A stretch of DNA of 14,095 nucleotides from assembly GCA_900767465.1 (NCBI GenBank), contig CAAGAW010000022.1:1-14095 (forward strand). Direction: 5' to 3'. Position 1 is the first letter of the stretch, and each line of letters starts with the position of its first letter. The notes beneath the pieces are model-generated. The model worked only from the letters and a program-made list of their open reading frames with translations. It did not search any database and had not been told where the DNA came from. The DNA is from Clostridia bacterium. GTDB lineage: Bacteria > Bacillota > Clostridia > Christensenellales > Pumilibacteraceae. The translations under genes were made by a program, and so were the position numbers. Below, piece by piece: positions 1 through 6,754 of the stretch.

Positions 1-12
1 AGTATTTTGTTC

Positions 13-30
13 GTGTACGCGAGTAAGTCT
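13..30 (+). repeat. 18-base direct repeat, copy 1
   Basis: The unit GTGTACGCGAGTAAGTCT occurs here and again, identically, at 343-360; a diverged copy lies at 388-405. A small potential hairpin (TCCC, loop TTCC, GGGA) follows this copy. The copies sit in non-coding DNA. All three fall in one reading frame and give the peptide VYASKS three times, but I do not think that frame is translated. Function unknown. Confidence 0.7.
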
Positions 31-69
31 TCCCTTCCGGGAGATTGCCACGTCGCTAACGCTTGCCCA

Positions 70-157
70 GCTCGTAGCATAGCTACTTCGCCGCTTTGGC
101 TAAAAACAGTCACCTGTGGACTGTTTTTACGGCACTTCGTGCCGCCGCGTCGCGCCC
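70..157 (+). repeat. 88-bp structured repeat with three hairpins, left copy
   Basis: This block is the reverse complement of 13781-13868 at 80 of 88 positions, with no gaps. It folds into three hairpins: GTAGC/GCTAC at 74-86; a perfect 11-bp stem TAAAAACAGTC/GACTGTTTTTA with a 7-base loop at 101-129; and CGGCAC/GTGCCG around TTC at 130-144. The 11-bp stem has an A tract on one side and a T tract on the other, so it could terminate transcription in both directions. Upstream, GATTGCCACGTCGC (from 46) and downstream CACAATGAC (157-165) resemble the ends of REP-type elements common in draft genomes. No protein is likely. Confidence 0.85.
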
Positions 158-191
158 ACAATGACAGTGGCGTTAAGGGTGTACGTTTGGT

Positions 192-216
192 TTTTATAAT
201 GTTTAACCTTATAAAA
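192..216. repeat. A/T-rich inverted repeat
   Basis: TTTTATAA at 192-199 and TTATAAAA at 209-216 are perfect reverse complements separated by nine bases. They lie inside the segment that separates two copies of GCGTCGCGCCC (147-157 and 276-286). Role unknown; it may be part of another small repeat element. Confidence 0.4.
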
Positions 217-242
217 CGCCGCATACAACCCAATAGTTTGTT

Positions 243-272
243 ATTCCGAGGGAGTGAAACGACCATGGGAAT
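243..272. repeat. ATTCC...GGAAT REP-like element
   Basis: The segment begins ATTCCGAG and ends GGGAAT, so its termini are inverted. It resembles the widespread family of short intergenic repeats of the type ATTCCGAG...GAGGAATCT. It is directly followed by a second copy of GCGTCGCGCCC. The family assignment is from memory of the pattern and was not tested by a search. Confidence 0.45.
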
Positions 273-312
273 CTTGCGTCGCGCCCTTTACACAAAGGAG
301 ACTACCGTCGGA

Positions 313-333
313 TCGCCGTACGGCGAATTTTTT
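313..333 (+). terminator. Terminator-like palindrome with T tract
   Basis: TCGCC, loop GTAC, GGCGA form a perfect 14-base palindrome (313-326), followed by A and six T. On the + strand this has the form of a short intrinsic terminator, perhaps for a gene upstream of the window. The same stem with a different loop and a similar T tract occurs in the opposite direction at 13736-13758, so it may instead be one module of the flanking repeat cluster. Confidence 0.45.
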
Positions 334-342
334 ATCTTGTTA

Positions 343-405
343 GTGTACGCGAGTAAGTCTATCTCCCGCTGGAAAGTTATCTTATCCGTGTATGCAAGTA
401 AGTCC
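343..405 (+). repeat. 18-base direct repeat, copies 2 and 3
   Basis: GTGTACGCGAGTAAGTCT at 343-360 is identical to 13-30. GTGTATGCAAGTAAGTCC at 388-405 differs at three positions and starts exactly 45 bases later. Copy 3 is followed by a potential CACC/GGTG hairpin. A further partial match, GTTCGTGTGCG, begins near 428. No spacer-repeat regularity suggests CRISPR. Confidence 0.65.
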
Positions 406-435
406 TTTCACCGAGAGAGGTGTTTCGTTCGTGTG

Positions 436-471
436 CGTGTGTTTCGGCAGCAGGACTGCGCCGCACACACG
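436..471. other. G/C-rich hairpin in the upstream non-coding region
   Basis: CGTGTGT...CGGCAG (436-450) pairs with CTGCGCCGCACACACG (456-471), with small bulges and a five-base loop CAGGA. There is no T tract afterwards, so it is not an obvious terminator. Bases 472-556 beyond it contain no gene or site that I can recognise. Confidence 0.4.
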
Positions 472-556
472 GTTACCGCTAAACCGACACAAAAGCAGGG
501 GTAAAAAAATGACTTGATTTTAGTTCCATTTCGGTATTTCTCTACCAATCAGGCGT

Positions 557-594
557 AAAACAGTTCAAAATTAAAGTAAGAAAACAGCACGAAA
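557..594 (+). promoter_or_regulatory. Candidate regulator-binding direct repeat
   Basis: The pattern AAAACAGNNCNAAA occurs twice, at 557-570 and 581-594, with starts 24 bases apart. The second copy ends 26 bases before the -35 box of the operon promoter. AraC-family proteins often bind direct repeats upstream of the promoter, so this is a plausible operator for the regulator encoded just downstream. A weaker interrupted palindrome, GGAT-AATA-ATCC, lies at 596-607. Binding is inferred only from position and pattern. Confidence 0.35.
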
Positions 595-620
595 GGGATA
601 ATAATCCGAATAGGCGGGTA

Positions 621-650
621 TTGACAGTCCGACAAGCCGTTTGTTATAAT
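621..650 (+). promoter_or_regulatory. Sigma-70/SigA-type promoter of the operon
   Basis: TTGACA at 621-626 and TATAAT at 645-650 both match the housekeeping consensus perfectly, with an 18-base spacer. The expected transcription start is near 657, giving a leader of about 26 bases before the ATG at 683. I see no comparable promoter between the following genes, so this one probably drives the whole operon. Confidence 0.8.
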
Positions 651-682
651 TTGTGCGTGAAACCGAGGAGCATAGGGAAATT

Positions 683-1612
683 ATGGGCGGATCGACAGAG
701 AGAATAAGGAAGTTTCTCGAAAACGAAACTAACTTTACCAAGTATCAGATCACGGGTATGGAGTATGATCGGCGCAAGCGAATACTCAGCGAAATCACAC
801 AATCCAAGCCAAACGATCTGATGGTTTTCTTGCCGATACATGAGCGGTGGGTACCCGAAAAATACACCGCCAAGGCTCGCAGACCGTTTCATCAACTGCA
901 TTACGTGGTCAAGGGAAGCGGCGAAATCATAATGCCGGGCGGAACGATCCGCATAAAGCGCGGCGACGTTTACGCGGGCATAGCGGGCAACGATATGGAG
1001 TACCGTACCGACCCCGACGATCCGTTCGAGATATTCTCGTTTGCGTTTACGGGGTTATTGCAGGACGACTTTTTGCGGCGATCCGGTTTCGTCGACGGCA
1101 GAATCGCGTACGCCGTCGGCAACAAAGACGAAGCGGAAAAGCGATTCGGCGCGGTGTACGAAGCAATGACGACGTACGGCATGGATTCGTACACGACGTA
1201 CGGCGCGGTATATTCGCTGTTCGGAATGCTCGAGAACGAGAACGGAATCGGAAAGCCGCGTTCGGTCAAAGAGAAGTACGCTTATCAGACTGCCGAACTC
1301 GTGCGCGAAAACTTCAAAGCGACGGCGGCTGATATAGCGAACGAATGCGCGGTAAGCACCGAATACCTCTCGAGGGTGTGCCGCGACGTTATGGGCGTTT
1401 CGGTAAAGGAACTGATTACCGTTTACCGTATGAAGATCGCGACGAACTGGCTTCGGTACACGTCCGTTCCGATAAAGCAACTGGCGGAAGAGGTCGGGTA
1501 CAACGACAAAAAATACTTCGTGCGTGCGTTCCGGCAGATTTTCGGAATGACGCCGACGCAATACAGAAAAAAGGAACTGGAGAGCATACTTAAATGGTCA
1601 ACATCGGAATAG
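683..1612 (+). CDS. AraC-family transcriptional regulator
   Basis: A 309-residue DNA-binding regulator, probably of the glycan operon it heads. The N-terminal half carries a cupin-like sensor domain (about residues 60-125, with HQLHYVVKGSGE and later IRIKRGD). The C-terminal 100 residues form the double helix-turn-helix typical of the family: first helix pair around ATAADIANECAVSTEYLSRV, second around VPIKQLAEEVGYNDKKYFVR, ending in the signature FGMTPTQYRKK. An in-frame GTG at 653 would add ten residues, but it lies only three bases after the -10 box and before the likely transcription start, so it cannot be on the main transcript. The ATG at 683 follows GAGGAG (665-670). The last 19 bases overlap the next gene, which suggests translational coupling. 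The inducing sugar is unknown. Confidence 0.9.
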   Translation: MGGSTERIRKFLENETNFTKYQITGMEYDRRKRILSEITQSKPNDLMVFLPIHERWVPEKYTAKARRPFHQLHYVVKGSGEIIMPGGTIRIKRGDVYAGIAGNDMEYRTDPDDPFEIFSFAFTGLLQDDFLRRSGFVDGRIAYAVGNKDEAEKRFGAVYEAMTTYGMDSYTTYGAVYSLFGMLENENGIGKPRSVKEKYAYQTAELVRENFKATAADIANECAVSTEYLSRVCRDVMGVSVKELITVYRMKIATNWLRYTSVPIKQLAEEVGYNDKKYFVRAFRQIFGMTPTQYRKKELESILKWSTSE

Positions 1613-3453
1613 GCGGCAAAGGGATAGAGAAATTCTCCGTTTATCGGAACGGCGGCGAGTGTATCGACTATGCGGCGAACCAACTTTGCGCGTACGTAAA
1701 GCGCGCGGGCGGAACGTCGCTTGACGTAACGGGCGAGAGAAAGAGAGGACAAATAGTACTCGGAACGGACGACAGAAAAGAAAAGGACGGATTTACGATC
1801 GCGTGCCGCGACGGAGAACTGTTTATAACCGGCGGGAGCGAGCGCGGCGTGCTTTACGGGGTTTACGCCTTCCTCGAAAAATTTGTCGGGTGGAGATTTC
1901 TCGCGGCGGAATCGTGCTATCGCGGACAGGAAACGGGAGCGTACCTTGCGCCCGTGGAAAAACTTTTCCCGCCCGAAGCGACCGAAATAAACGAAGGCTA
2001 CGATTATACGACCGCACCGGTAATCAAATTCCGCGACCTGTTCGGTCACGCGACCGTTCACGAGGACTGGTGCGCTAAAAACCGTATCAACGGCGACATC
2101 TGGAAACTGAAAACCACGCCCGCGTATATGGGCGGAGCCGAAACGTTTGCAACCGACGGCGGACACAGTTTCGACCGGCATATACCCGAAGACGAGTATA
2201 TGCCGACTCACCCCGAATACTTCGCGCTCGTGGACGGCAAGCGTACGGGCGGACCGATGTCTCAACTTTGTCTTACGGCGGACGGACTTGCCGAAGAGGT
2301 AGCAAGACGGGTAATCGAGATCGCGGACGCTCACCCCGAGGCAAAATACATCAGCGTTTCGCAAAACGACAACGAAAATTTTTGTCAGTGCGACAAATGC
2401 CGCGCGGAAGAAGCGCGTATCGGCAGAGGCAACCTGCTGTTCGGGTTTGTGAATAAGGTAGCGAGAATCGTCGGCAAAGAAAGACCGGACGTTAAGATAC
2501 ATACTTACGCGTACGAAAGCACCATCGGCGACAATCCGGTAAAACTCGAACCGAACGTTTTGCTTCAATTCTGTTTGAGGTATTGCCATTGCCACGCAAT
2601 AGACGATCCCGATTGCGCCGCAAACGCACGAGTAGTCAAGCGTATCAAAAAGGCGAGCGCGGCGTGTTCGGAAATGTTTATATACGACTACCGGTCGAGC
2701 GAAGCGTACGTGCCGTTGCTTCTTCCCAATATCTTCAAGCTCCGAGACGATATGCGGTTCCTCGCCGATATCGGCGTGAGCGGAATGTACGGCGAGACGG
2801 ATATTTTCTGTCAGAATTCGCCCGCGACCGAAGAACTCCGAGATTACGTAACCGCCCGGCTTATGTGGGATCCGTATATGAGCGATAACGAGTTCAACCG
2901 CCACATAAACGAGTTCCTCGAAGGTTACTACGGCAAGGGCTGGAAACATATCCGACGATTCCTCGAAATCTACGAGAAAGAGAGCAGTCACAGCCATATC
3001 GACAGCGTGTCGAGTGCCAACGTACTCGATAACGCGCAAGGCTGGTTCGAAGACGGCAAAAACGTGCGGTGCGTAACGATCCCGCGAGAGAGGATCGAAG
3101 AGGTTATACCGACGCTCGAAGCCGAACTTTCGGCGGCGTACGAACTTTCGCTGGACGGCGGCACGGCGGACGAATCGGAAACGTGTCCGCGAATCAAAAT
3201 GCTTTACGCGTTTACGACGTGGTACCGGCTTTACCACACGATGGAAAAGATAATGGAATCCGGCACCGAGGAAGAGAAGAAGAAAGCGGTTGCCGACAAC
3301 CGCAAACTTTGTTCGATTATGCGGCGGTACTGTATGAAATACACGGTGTTCACCGCGATGACCGAAACGACCGAAATGTTCCGCGACTTTACGCTTCCGC
3401 CCTCGAAGTGGAAGTACTGGGGCGCGCAATGTCAATTCAATAAAATATTTTAA
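1594..3453 (+). CDS. DUF4838 glycoside-hydrolase-like protein, cytoplasmic
   Basis: A 619-residue protein of the DUF4838 type. Residues about 1-115 resemble the small N-terminal domain seen before GH20 and GH67 barrels, including LYGVYAFLEKFVGWRFLA (87-104). The central part (about 140-450) has family hallmarks: SVSQNDNENFCQCDKC (254-269), a second cluster CHCH at 331-334, and MYGETD (398-403), where Glu401 is a candidate catalytic acid. The C-terminal 150 residues look helical. Some DUF4838 proteins belong to GH163, endo-acting N-acetylglucosaminidases on complex N-glycans, but I cannot tell whether this one has that activity. It starts MVNIGIGG with no signal peptide, so it should act inside the cell on imported oligosaccharides. 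GGAG at 1579-1582 serves the ATG, which lies inside the end of the regulator gene. The family is fairly sure, the substrate is not. Confidence 0.82.
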   Translation: MVNIGIGGKGIEKFSVYRNGGECIDYAANQLCAYVKRAGGTSLDVTGERKRGQIVLGTDDRKEKDGFTIACRDGELFITGGSERGVLYGVYAFLEKFVGWRFLAAESCYRGQETGAYLAPVEKLFPPEATEINEGYDYTTAPVIKFRDLFGHATVHEDWCAKNRINGDIWKLKTTPAYMGGAETFATDGGHSFDRHIPEDEYMPTHPEYFALVDGKRTGGPMSQLCLTADGLAEEVARRVIEIADAHPEAKYISVSQNDNENFCQCDKCRAEEARIGRGNLLFGFVNKVARIVGKERPDVKIHTYAYESTIGDNPVKLEPNVLLQFCLRYCHCHAIDDPDCAANARVVKRIKKASAACSEMFIYDYRSSEAYVPLLLPNIFKLRDDMRFLADIGVSGMYGETDIFCQNSPATEELRDYVTARLMWDPYMSDNEFNRHINEFLEGYYGKGWKHIRRFLEIYEKESSHSHIDSVSSANVLDNAQGWFEDGKNVRCVTIPRERIEEVIPTLEAELSAAYELSLDGGTADESETCPRIKMLYAFTTWYRLYHTMEKIMESGTEEEKKKAVADNRKLCSIMRRYCMKYTVFTAMTETTEMFRDFTLPPSKWKYWGAQCQFNKIF

Positions 3454-3468
3454 GCGAGGAGAAAAAAG

Positions 3469-4935
3469 ATGAAAATGAAAAAAATCGTAAGCGTTTTATT
3501 GGCGATAACCTGCCTTGCGTCGGTAGCGGCGTGCGGCGTAAATTCCGACGGATACGCAAAAGTCGGCGCGCCCGACTATTCGCAGGCACAAGGCGAATTG
3601 CTTTTCGACAGCTGGCTTGCGCCGCGTGCGAGCGAGCAGGCGATGGCGGACTACGCCGAGTGCGGATATAACGTTATGCATATCGGCAATGACTCGATCA
3701 TGCCTCCGACCGGCGGCGGCGTGAACGGCGAAAGCCTTTCCGCGGCGGCAAAACAGAAAATGAACGACGACCTCGACCGTCATTTTACGCTCGGCGAGAA
3801 GTACGGCGTGCGCTCGATACTCGCGATGAACGCGAGAAATATGAATCAGACGGGATATATCGACTTTTCGTATATGGACAAAATCATATCGCCCACGCTC
3901 GAAAAGTGGAAGGACAGCGAAGTTTTCTACGGTTATATGCCGCTTGACGAACCGAGATTTCTGGATCTCCCCATTACCGCCGAGTACACCGCTACGGGCG
4001 GAGCGCGCAAATACGACAGAATCATCGACTGGGCAAACGACGATTACACTTACTTCTCGTCCAAGTACCCCGGCAAGAAATACGAGATAGTTCTTCTCGG
4101 AATTACCAACACTCAGCAGGCGATCGGAGCAAGTTTCGAGGACGGCTGGAAAATGTTCGACTACTATTGCGAAAACTTCGCCAAAAACCTCCCGAGAAAC
4201 GAGCGCGTAATATCTTACGACGCATATCCGTACGCAATGGACAGTCGCACCGGCGAGATTTATAATCGCGGCGGATTTATGGCTTCGCTCGAATACGGAG
4301 CGATCAAAACGCGCGAACTCGGCGGCGAAAACTGGACTTATCTGCAAGCGCATAACTACATTACCAACCCCCAGCAGATCACCTATCAGTACTATTCGGC
4401 AATGGCTTACGGCGTAACGCATTTCGTTACTTTCTGCTATATGGGAGAGGTCTGGAAGAACCAGCAGTACCTCGTATCCGACGCGGGCGAAAAAACCGAC
4501 CTGTGGTACTATTACAAATCGGCAAACGACGATATCAAAAAGATGGAAAACGTGTATACGCAGTTCGCGAAAAACTGGGTAGGCGCGCTTAAAATCGAAG
4601 GGACTCAGCGGCTCGAAGGCTCGAACGCGATGGATAAGATCAAGTACCCGCTCGAAAGTTACGACGGAATCAAGTCGATAAAAGCCACGCAGGACACGCT
4701 CGTCGGAATAATGCGCGACAAAAACGGCTACGACGGTTATATGATCTCTAATCAGGTAATCGCGTCCGGAAACACTCACGACAAAGTGGACGTTACCTTC
4801 TCGGGCGCAAACAAGGCTCTTGTGTACTTCGGCGGCGCGGACGAACCCGAAACCGTTTCGCTTAATAAAGGAGAACTGAACCTCGATCTTCCTTCGGGAG
4901 GCGCGGCGTTCGTTATCCCGTACAAGGAGGCGTAA
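3469..4935 (+). CDS. Surface lipoprotein with probable TIM-barrel hydrolase fold
   Basis: A 488-residue secreted lipoprotein. Residues 1-22 are a signal peptide with lipobox VAAC, so Cys22 should be lipidated and the protein anchored outside the membrane. The body (about 45-375) has alternating strand and helix segments that suggest a (beta/alpha)8 barrel like clan GH-A enzymes: YNVMHIGND, VRSILAMNARN, FYGYMPLDEPRF (Glu161 is a candidate acid/base), VISYDAYPY and THFVTFCYMGEVW (Glu327 is a possible nucleophile). Residues about 400-485 form a C-terminal beta-sandwich like those that close such glycosidases. I do not recognise the exact family, and catalysis is not proven; a binding-only role is possible. 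AGGAG at 3457-3461 lies seven bases before the ATG, 15 bases after the DUF4838 gene. Confidence 0.75.
   Translation: MKMKKIVSVLLAITCLASVAACGVNSDGYAKVGAPDYSQAQGELLFDSWLAPRASEQAMADYAECGYNVMHIGNDSIMPPTGGGVNGESLSAAAKQKMNDDLDRHFTLGEKYGVRSILAMNARNMNQTGYIDFSYMDKIISPTLEKWKDSEVFYGYMPLDEPRFLDLPITAEYTATGGARKYDRIIDWANDDYTYFSSKYPGKKYEIVLLGITNTQQAIGASFEDGWKMFDYYCENFAKNLPRNERVISYDAYPYAMDSRTGEIYNRGGFMASLEYGAIKTRELGGENWTYLQAHNYITNPQQITYQYYSAMAYGVTHFVTFCYMGEVWKNQQYLVSDAGEKTDLWYYYKSANDDIKKMENVYTQFAKNWVGALKIEGTQRLEGSNAMDKIKYPLESYDGIKSIKATQDTLVGIMRDKNGYDGYMISNQVIASGNTHDKVDVTFSGANKALVYFGGADEPETVSLNKGELNLDLPSGGAAFVIPYKEA
4924..4930 (+). promoter_or_regulatory. Ribosome binding site that selects a TTG start
   Basis: AAGGAGG lies inside the end of the preceding gene, six bases before TTG at 4937. 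The next in-frame ATG at 4952 would be 21 bases away, which is too far. The permease therefore most likely starts at the rare codon TTG, just one base after the stop of the previous gene. Confidence 0.75.
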
Positions 4936-4936
4936 C

Positions 4937-5887
4937 TTGAAATTTTTCGACATGTCGAAATATAACGACTACCCCAAGCCGCTCAGGAAAGGTAAATATC
5001 CTTTCATTATCTGCATGCTTTCGCTGTCGATTATATCTTTCGCCGTCTTTTACCTCGGCGTAAATATTCAGTCGATACTTCTTGCCTTCAAGAAGTTCAC
5101 CGGATACGCCACGGACGGATCGGAAATCTACGTGTGGTCGTGGGACAACTTCCGCAACATTTTCCTCGAACTGTCGGGCGGCGGAACGTCGTCGACGCAA
5201 CTTTTGCAGGCGTTCAAAAACTTGCTGTTCCTGTTTTTCGCGGGTAACGGCGTAACGATTCCGACGGGCTGCTTTATCAGTTACTACCTGTGGAAAAAGA
5301 TGCGGGGATACTCGTTCTTCCGCGTAATCTTCTACCTTCCCGTAATCCTTTCGTCGGTAGTTATGGTAATAATGTTCCGCAGTTTTATCGCTCCCAACGG
5401 ATTTCTGGGCGCGATCAATATCGCAATCAAGGGCGAACCCGTCCCGCCGTGGCTCAGTCAGGAAGGCTCGGCGATGTGGTGCGTGTTCGCGTACAACACG
5501 TGGGTAGGATTCGGAGGAATGTATCTTCTTCTTACCGCCGCGCTTCACCGTATCCCCGCCGACGTTATCGAATCGGCACAACTCGACGGAATCACGCCGG
5601 CGAAAGAGTTTTTCAAAATCTGCGTGCCGCTCGTCTGGCCGACGCTTTCGATAATACTTCTTCAAAAGGTCGCGTCCCTGCTTGCCGCGGACGGTCCGAT
5701 ACTTCTTCTTACCAACGGCAATTACGGAACGTATACGCTCGGATTCTGGTCGTATATGCAGGTTATAATCGGACACAGCTACGAATTCCCCGCCGCGGTC
5801 GGTATCGTAATGACGCTTATCGTCGCGCCGCTCGCGATCGGAGCATGGTTCATTATGTCGAGGATAAACAAAGATGTTGAGTACTGA
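4937..5887 (+). CDS. ABC sugar transporter permease, MalF/LplB type
   Basis: A 316-residue membrane protein, one of the two permease subunits of a CUT1-class carbohydrate importer. Six hydrophobic spans can be seen, roughly at 22-46, 93-117, 127-148, 180-203, 232-250 and 285-307. The EAA loop that contacts the ATPase is present as ESAQLDGITPAKEFFKI followed by VPLVWPTL (212-237). Its length and the large loop between the first two spans fit the UgpA/LplB branch used for oligosaccharides. It starts at TTG, supported by the ribosome site at 4924-4930. It overlaps the second permease gene by 14 bases, the usual paired arrangement. The substrate cannot be read from the sequence. Confidence 0.92.
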   Translation: MKFFDMSKYNDYPKPLRKGKYPFIICMLSLSIISFAVFYLGVNIQSILLAFKKFTGYATDGSEIYVWSWDNFRNIFLELSGGGTSSTQLLQAFKNLLFLFFAGNGVTIPTGCFISYYLWKKMRGYSFFRVIFYLPVILSSVVMVIMFRSFIAPNGFLGAINIAIKGEPVPPWLSQEGSAMWCVFAYNTWVGFGGMYLLLTAALHRIPADVIESAQLDGITPAKEFFKICVPLVWPTLSIILLQKVASLLAADGPILLLTNGNYGTYTLGFWSYMQVIIGHSYEFPAAVGIVMTLIVAPLAIGAWFIMSRINKDVEY

Positions 5888-6743
5888 TTCTTTTAAACCG
5901 TATAAGAAAAAACGTCCGTTCTCGGTGTACGAACTCGTCGGATTCATCGTGTTCGGAGTGTACACGCTGCTGCTTTTAGGCCCCATTTTCTGGACGTTCC
6001 TCAACTCGCTCAAAACGCGTCTCGAATACCTCGAAAGCGTAGTTGCGCTTCCCAAGCAATGGCTTTTCAGCAACTATATTCAGGCGTTCAAGGTTCTGTC
6101 GGCGGGCGGCAAAAACGTGTTTGTGATGCTTATCAACTCGATGTGGCTTGCGGTCGCGAAACCGACTATAAGCATACTTACCGCGTCTATGGCGTCGTAC
6201 GTCATGAGCAAGTACAAGTTCCCCGGACGGCACGTCATCTGGACGACGATGATCGTTATGATGATCGTACCCATTTACGGATCGGGCGCGTCGATATATA
6301 AGATGTATCAGGCGCTGCACATGTACGATTCGCCGCTTATACTTCTCGCGAGCATAACGGGACTTGGCGGAAGTATGATGATAATCGCGGCATTCGACGG
6401 CGTGTCGAAAACGTATATGGAAGCCGCTTTCATCGAGGGCGCGGGACACTTCCGAATCTTTTGGAGGATAATGTTCCCGCAAGTCACGGGACTGCTGTTC
6501 GCGCTGTGGATTATGGCGTTTATAGGCGCGTGGAACGACTATATGGGACCGATTATGTACCTGCCGTCGTTCGTAACGCTCTCGTCCGGACTTTATATCT
6601 ATCAGGTCGAGCAGGCGCGTAAACTCAATACCCCCGTGCTTTTCGCGGGCGCGCTTATGTGCATAGTACCGGTAGTAACGTTATTCATCGTGTTTCAGGA
6701 CAAATTCATCAACCTGTCGTACGGCAGCGGAATTAAAGGCTAA
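5874..6743 (+). CDS. ABC sugar transporter permease, MalG/LplC type
   Basis: A 289-residue membrane protein, the partner permease of the importer. It has about six hydrophobic spans, beginning at 21-45 after a basic N terminus (KPYKKKRP). The EAA loop is MEAAFIEGAGHFRIFWRI followed by MFPQVTG (182-206), and WNDYMGPIMYL (220-230) is typical of MalG/LplC-like subunits. The start ATG lies within the end of the first permease gene, with AGGA at 5861-5864 nine bases upstream, so translation of the two is probably coupled. No ATP-binding subunit follows; such transporters in Bacillota often share a MsmK/MsmX-type ATPase encoded elsewhere. Confidence 0.92.
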   Translation: MLSTDSFKPYKKKRPFSVYELVGFIVFGVYTLLLLGPIFWTFLNSLKTRLEYLESVVALPKQWLFSNYIQAFKVLSAGGKNVFVMLINSMWLAVAKPTISILTASMASYVMSKYKFPGRHVIWTTMIVMMIVPIYGSGASIYKMYQALHMYDSPLILLASITGLGGSMMIIAAFDGVSKTYMEAAFIEGAGHFRIFWRIMFPQVTGLLFALWIMAFIGAWNDYMGPIMYLPSFVTLSSGLYIYQVEQARKLNTPVLFAGALMCIVPVVTLFIVFQDKFINLSYGSGIKG

Positions 6744-6754
6744 GGAGGCTAAAT

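Noticed and set aside
343..405. Possible CRISPR array
   Set aside because: There are only two adjacent units 45 bases apart, one diverged, with a third copy 330 bases away. No regular spacers and no cas genes are present.
7..504. 165-codon open frame containing VYASKS three times
   Set aside because: It starts at TTG without a ribosome site, consists of the repeat elements described for 13-405, and the same peptide-like segment appears in the inverted right copy. The in-frame repeats follow from the repeat spacing.
1423..3435. Long open frame of 670 codons antisense to the DUF4838 gene
   Set aside because: The + strand genes rarely use TTA, CTA and TCA codons, so antisense stops are scarce. 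The encoded peptide is rich in Arg, Val and Phe without recognisable domains, and the + strand gene has clear family motifs.
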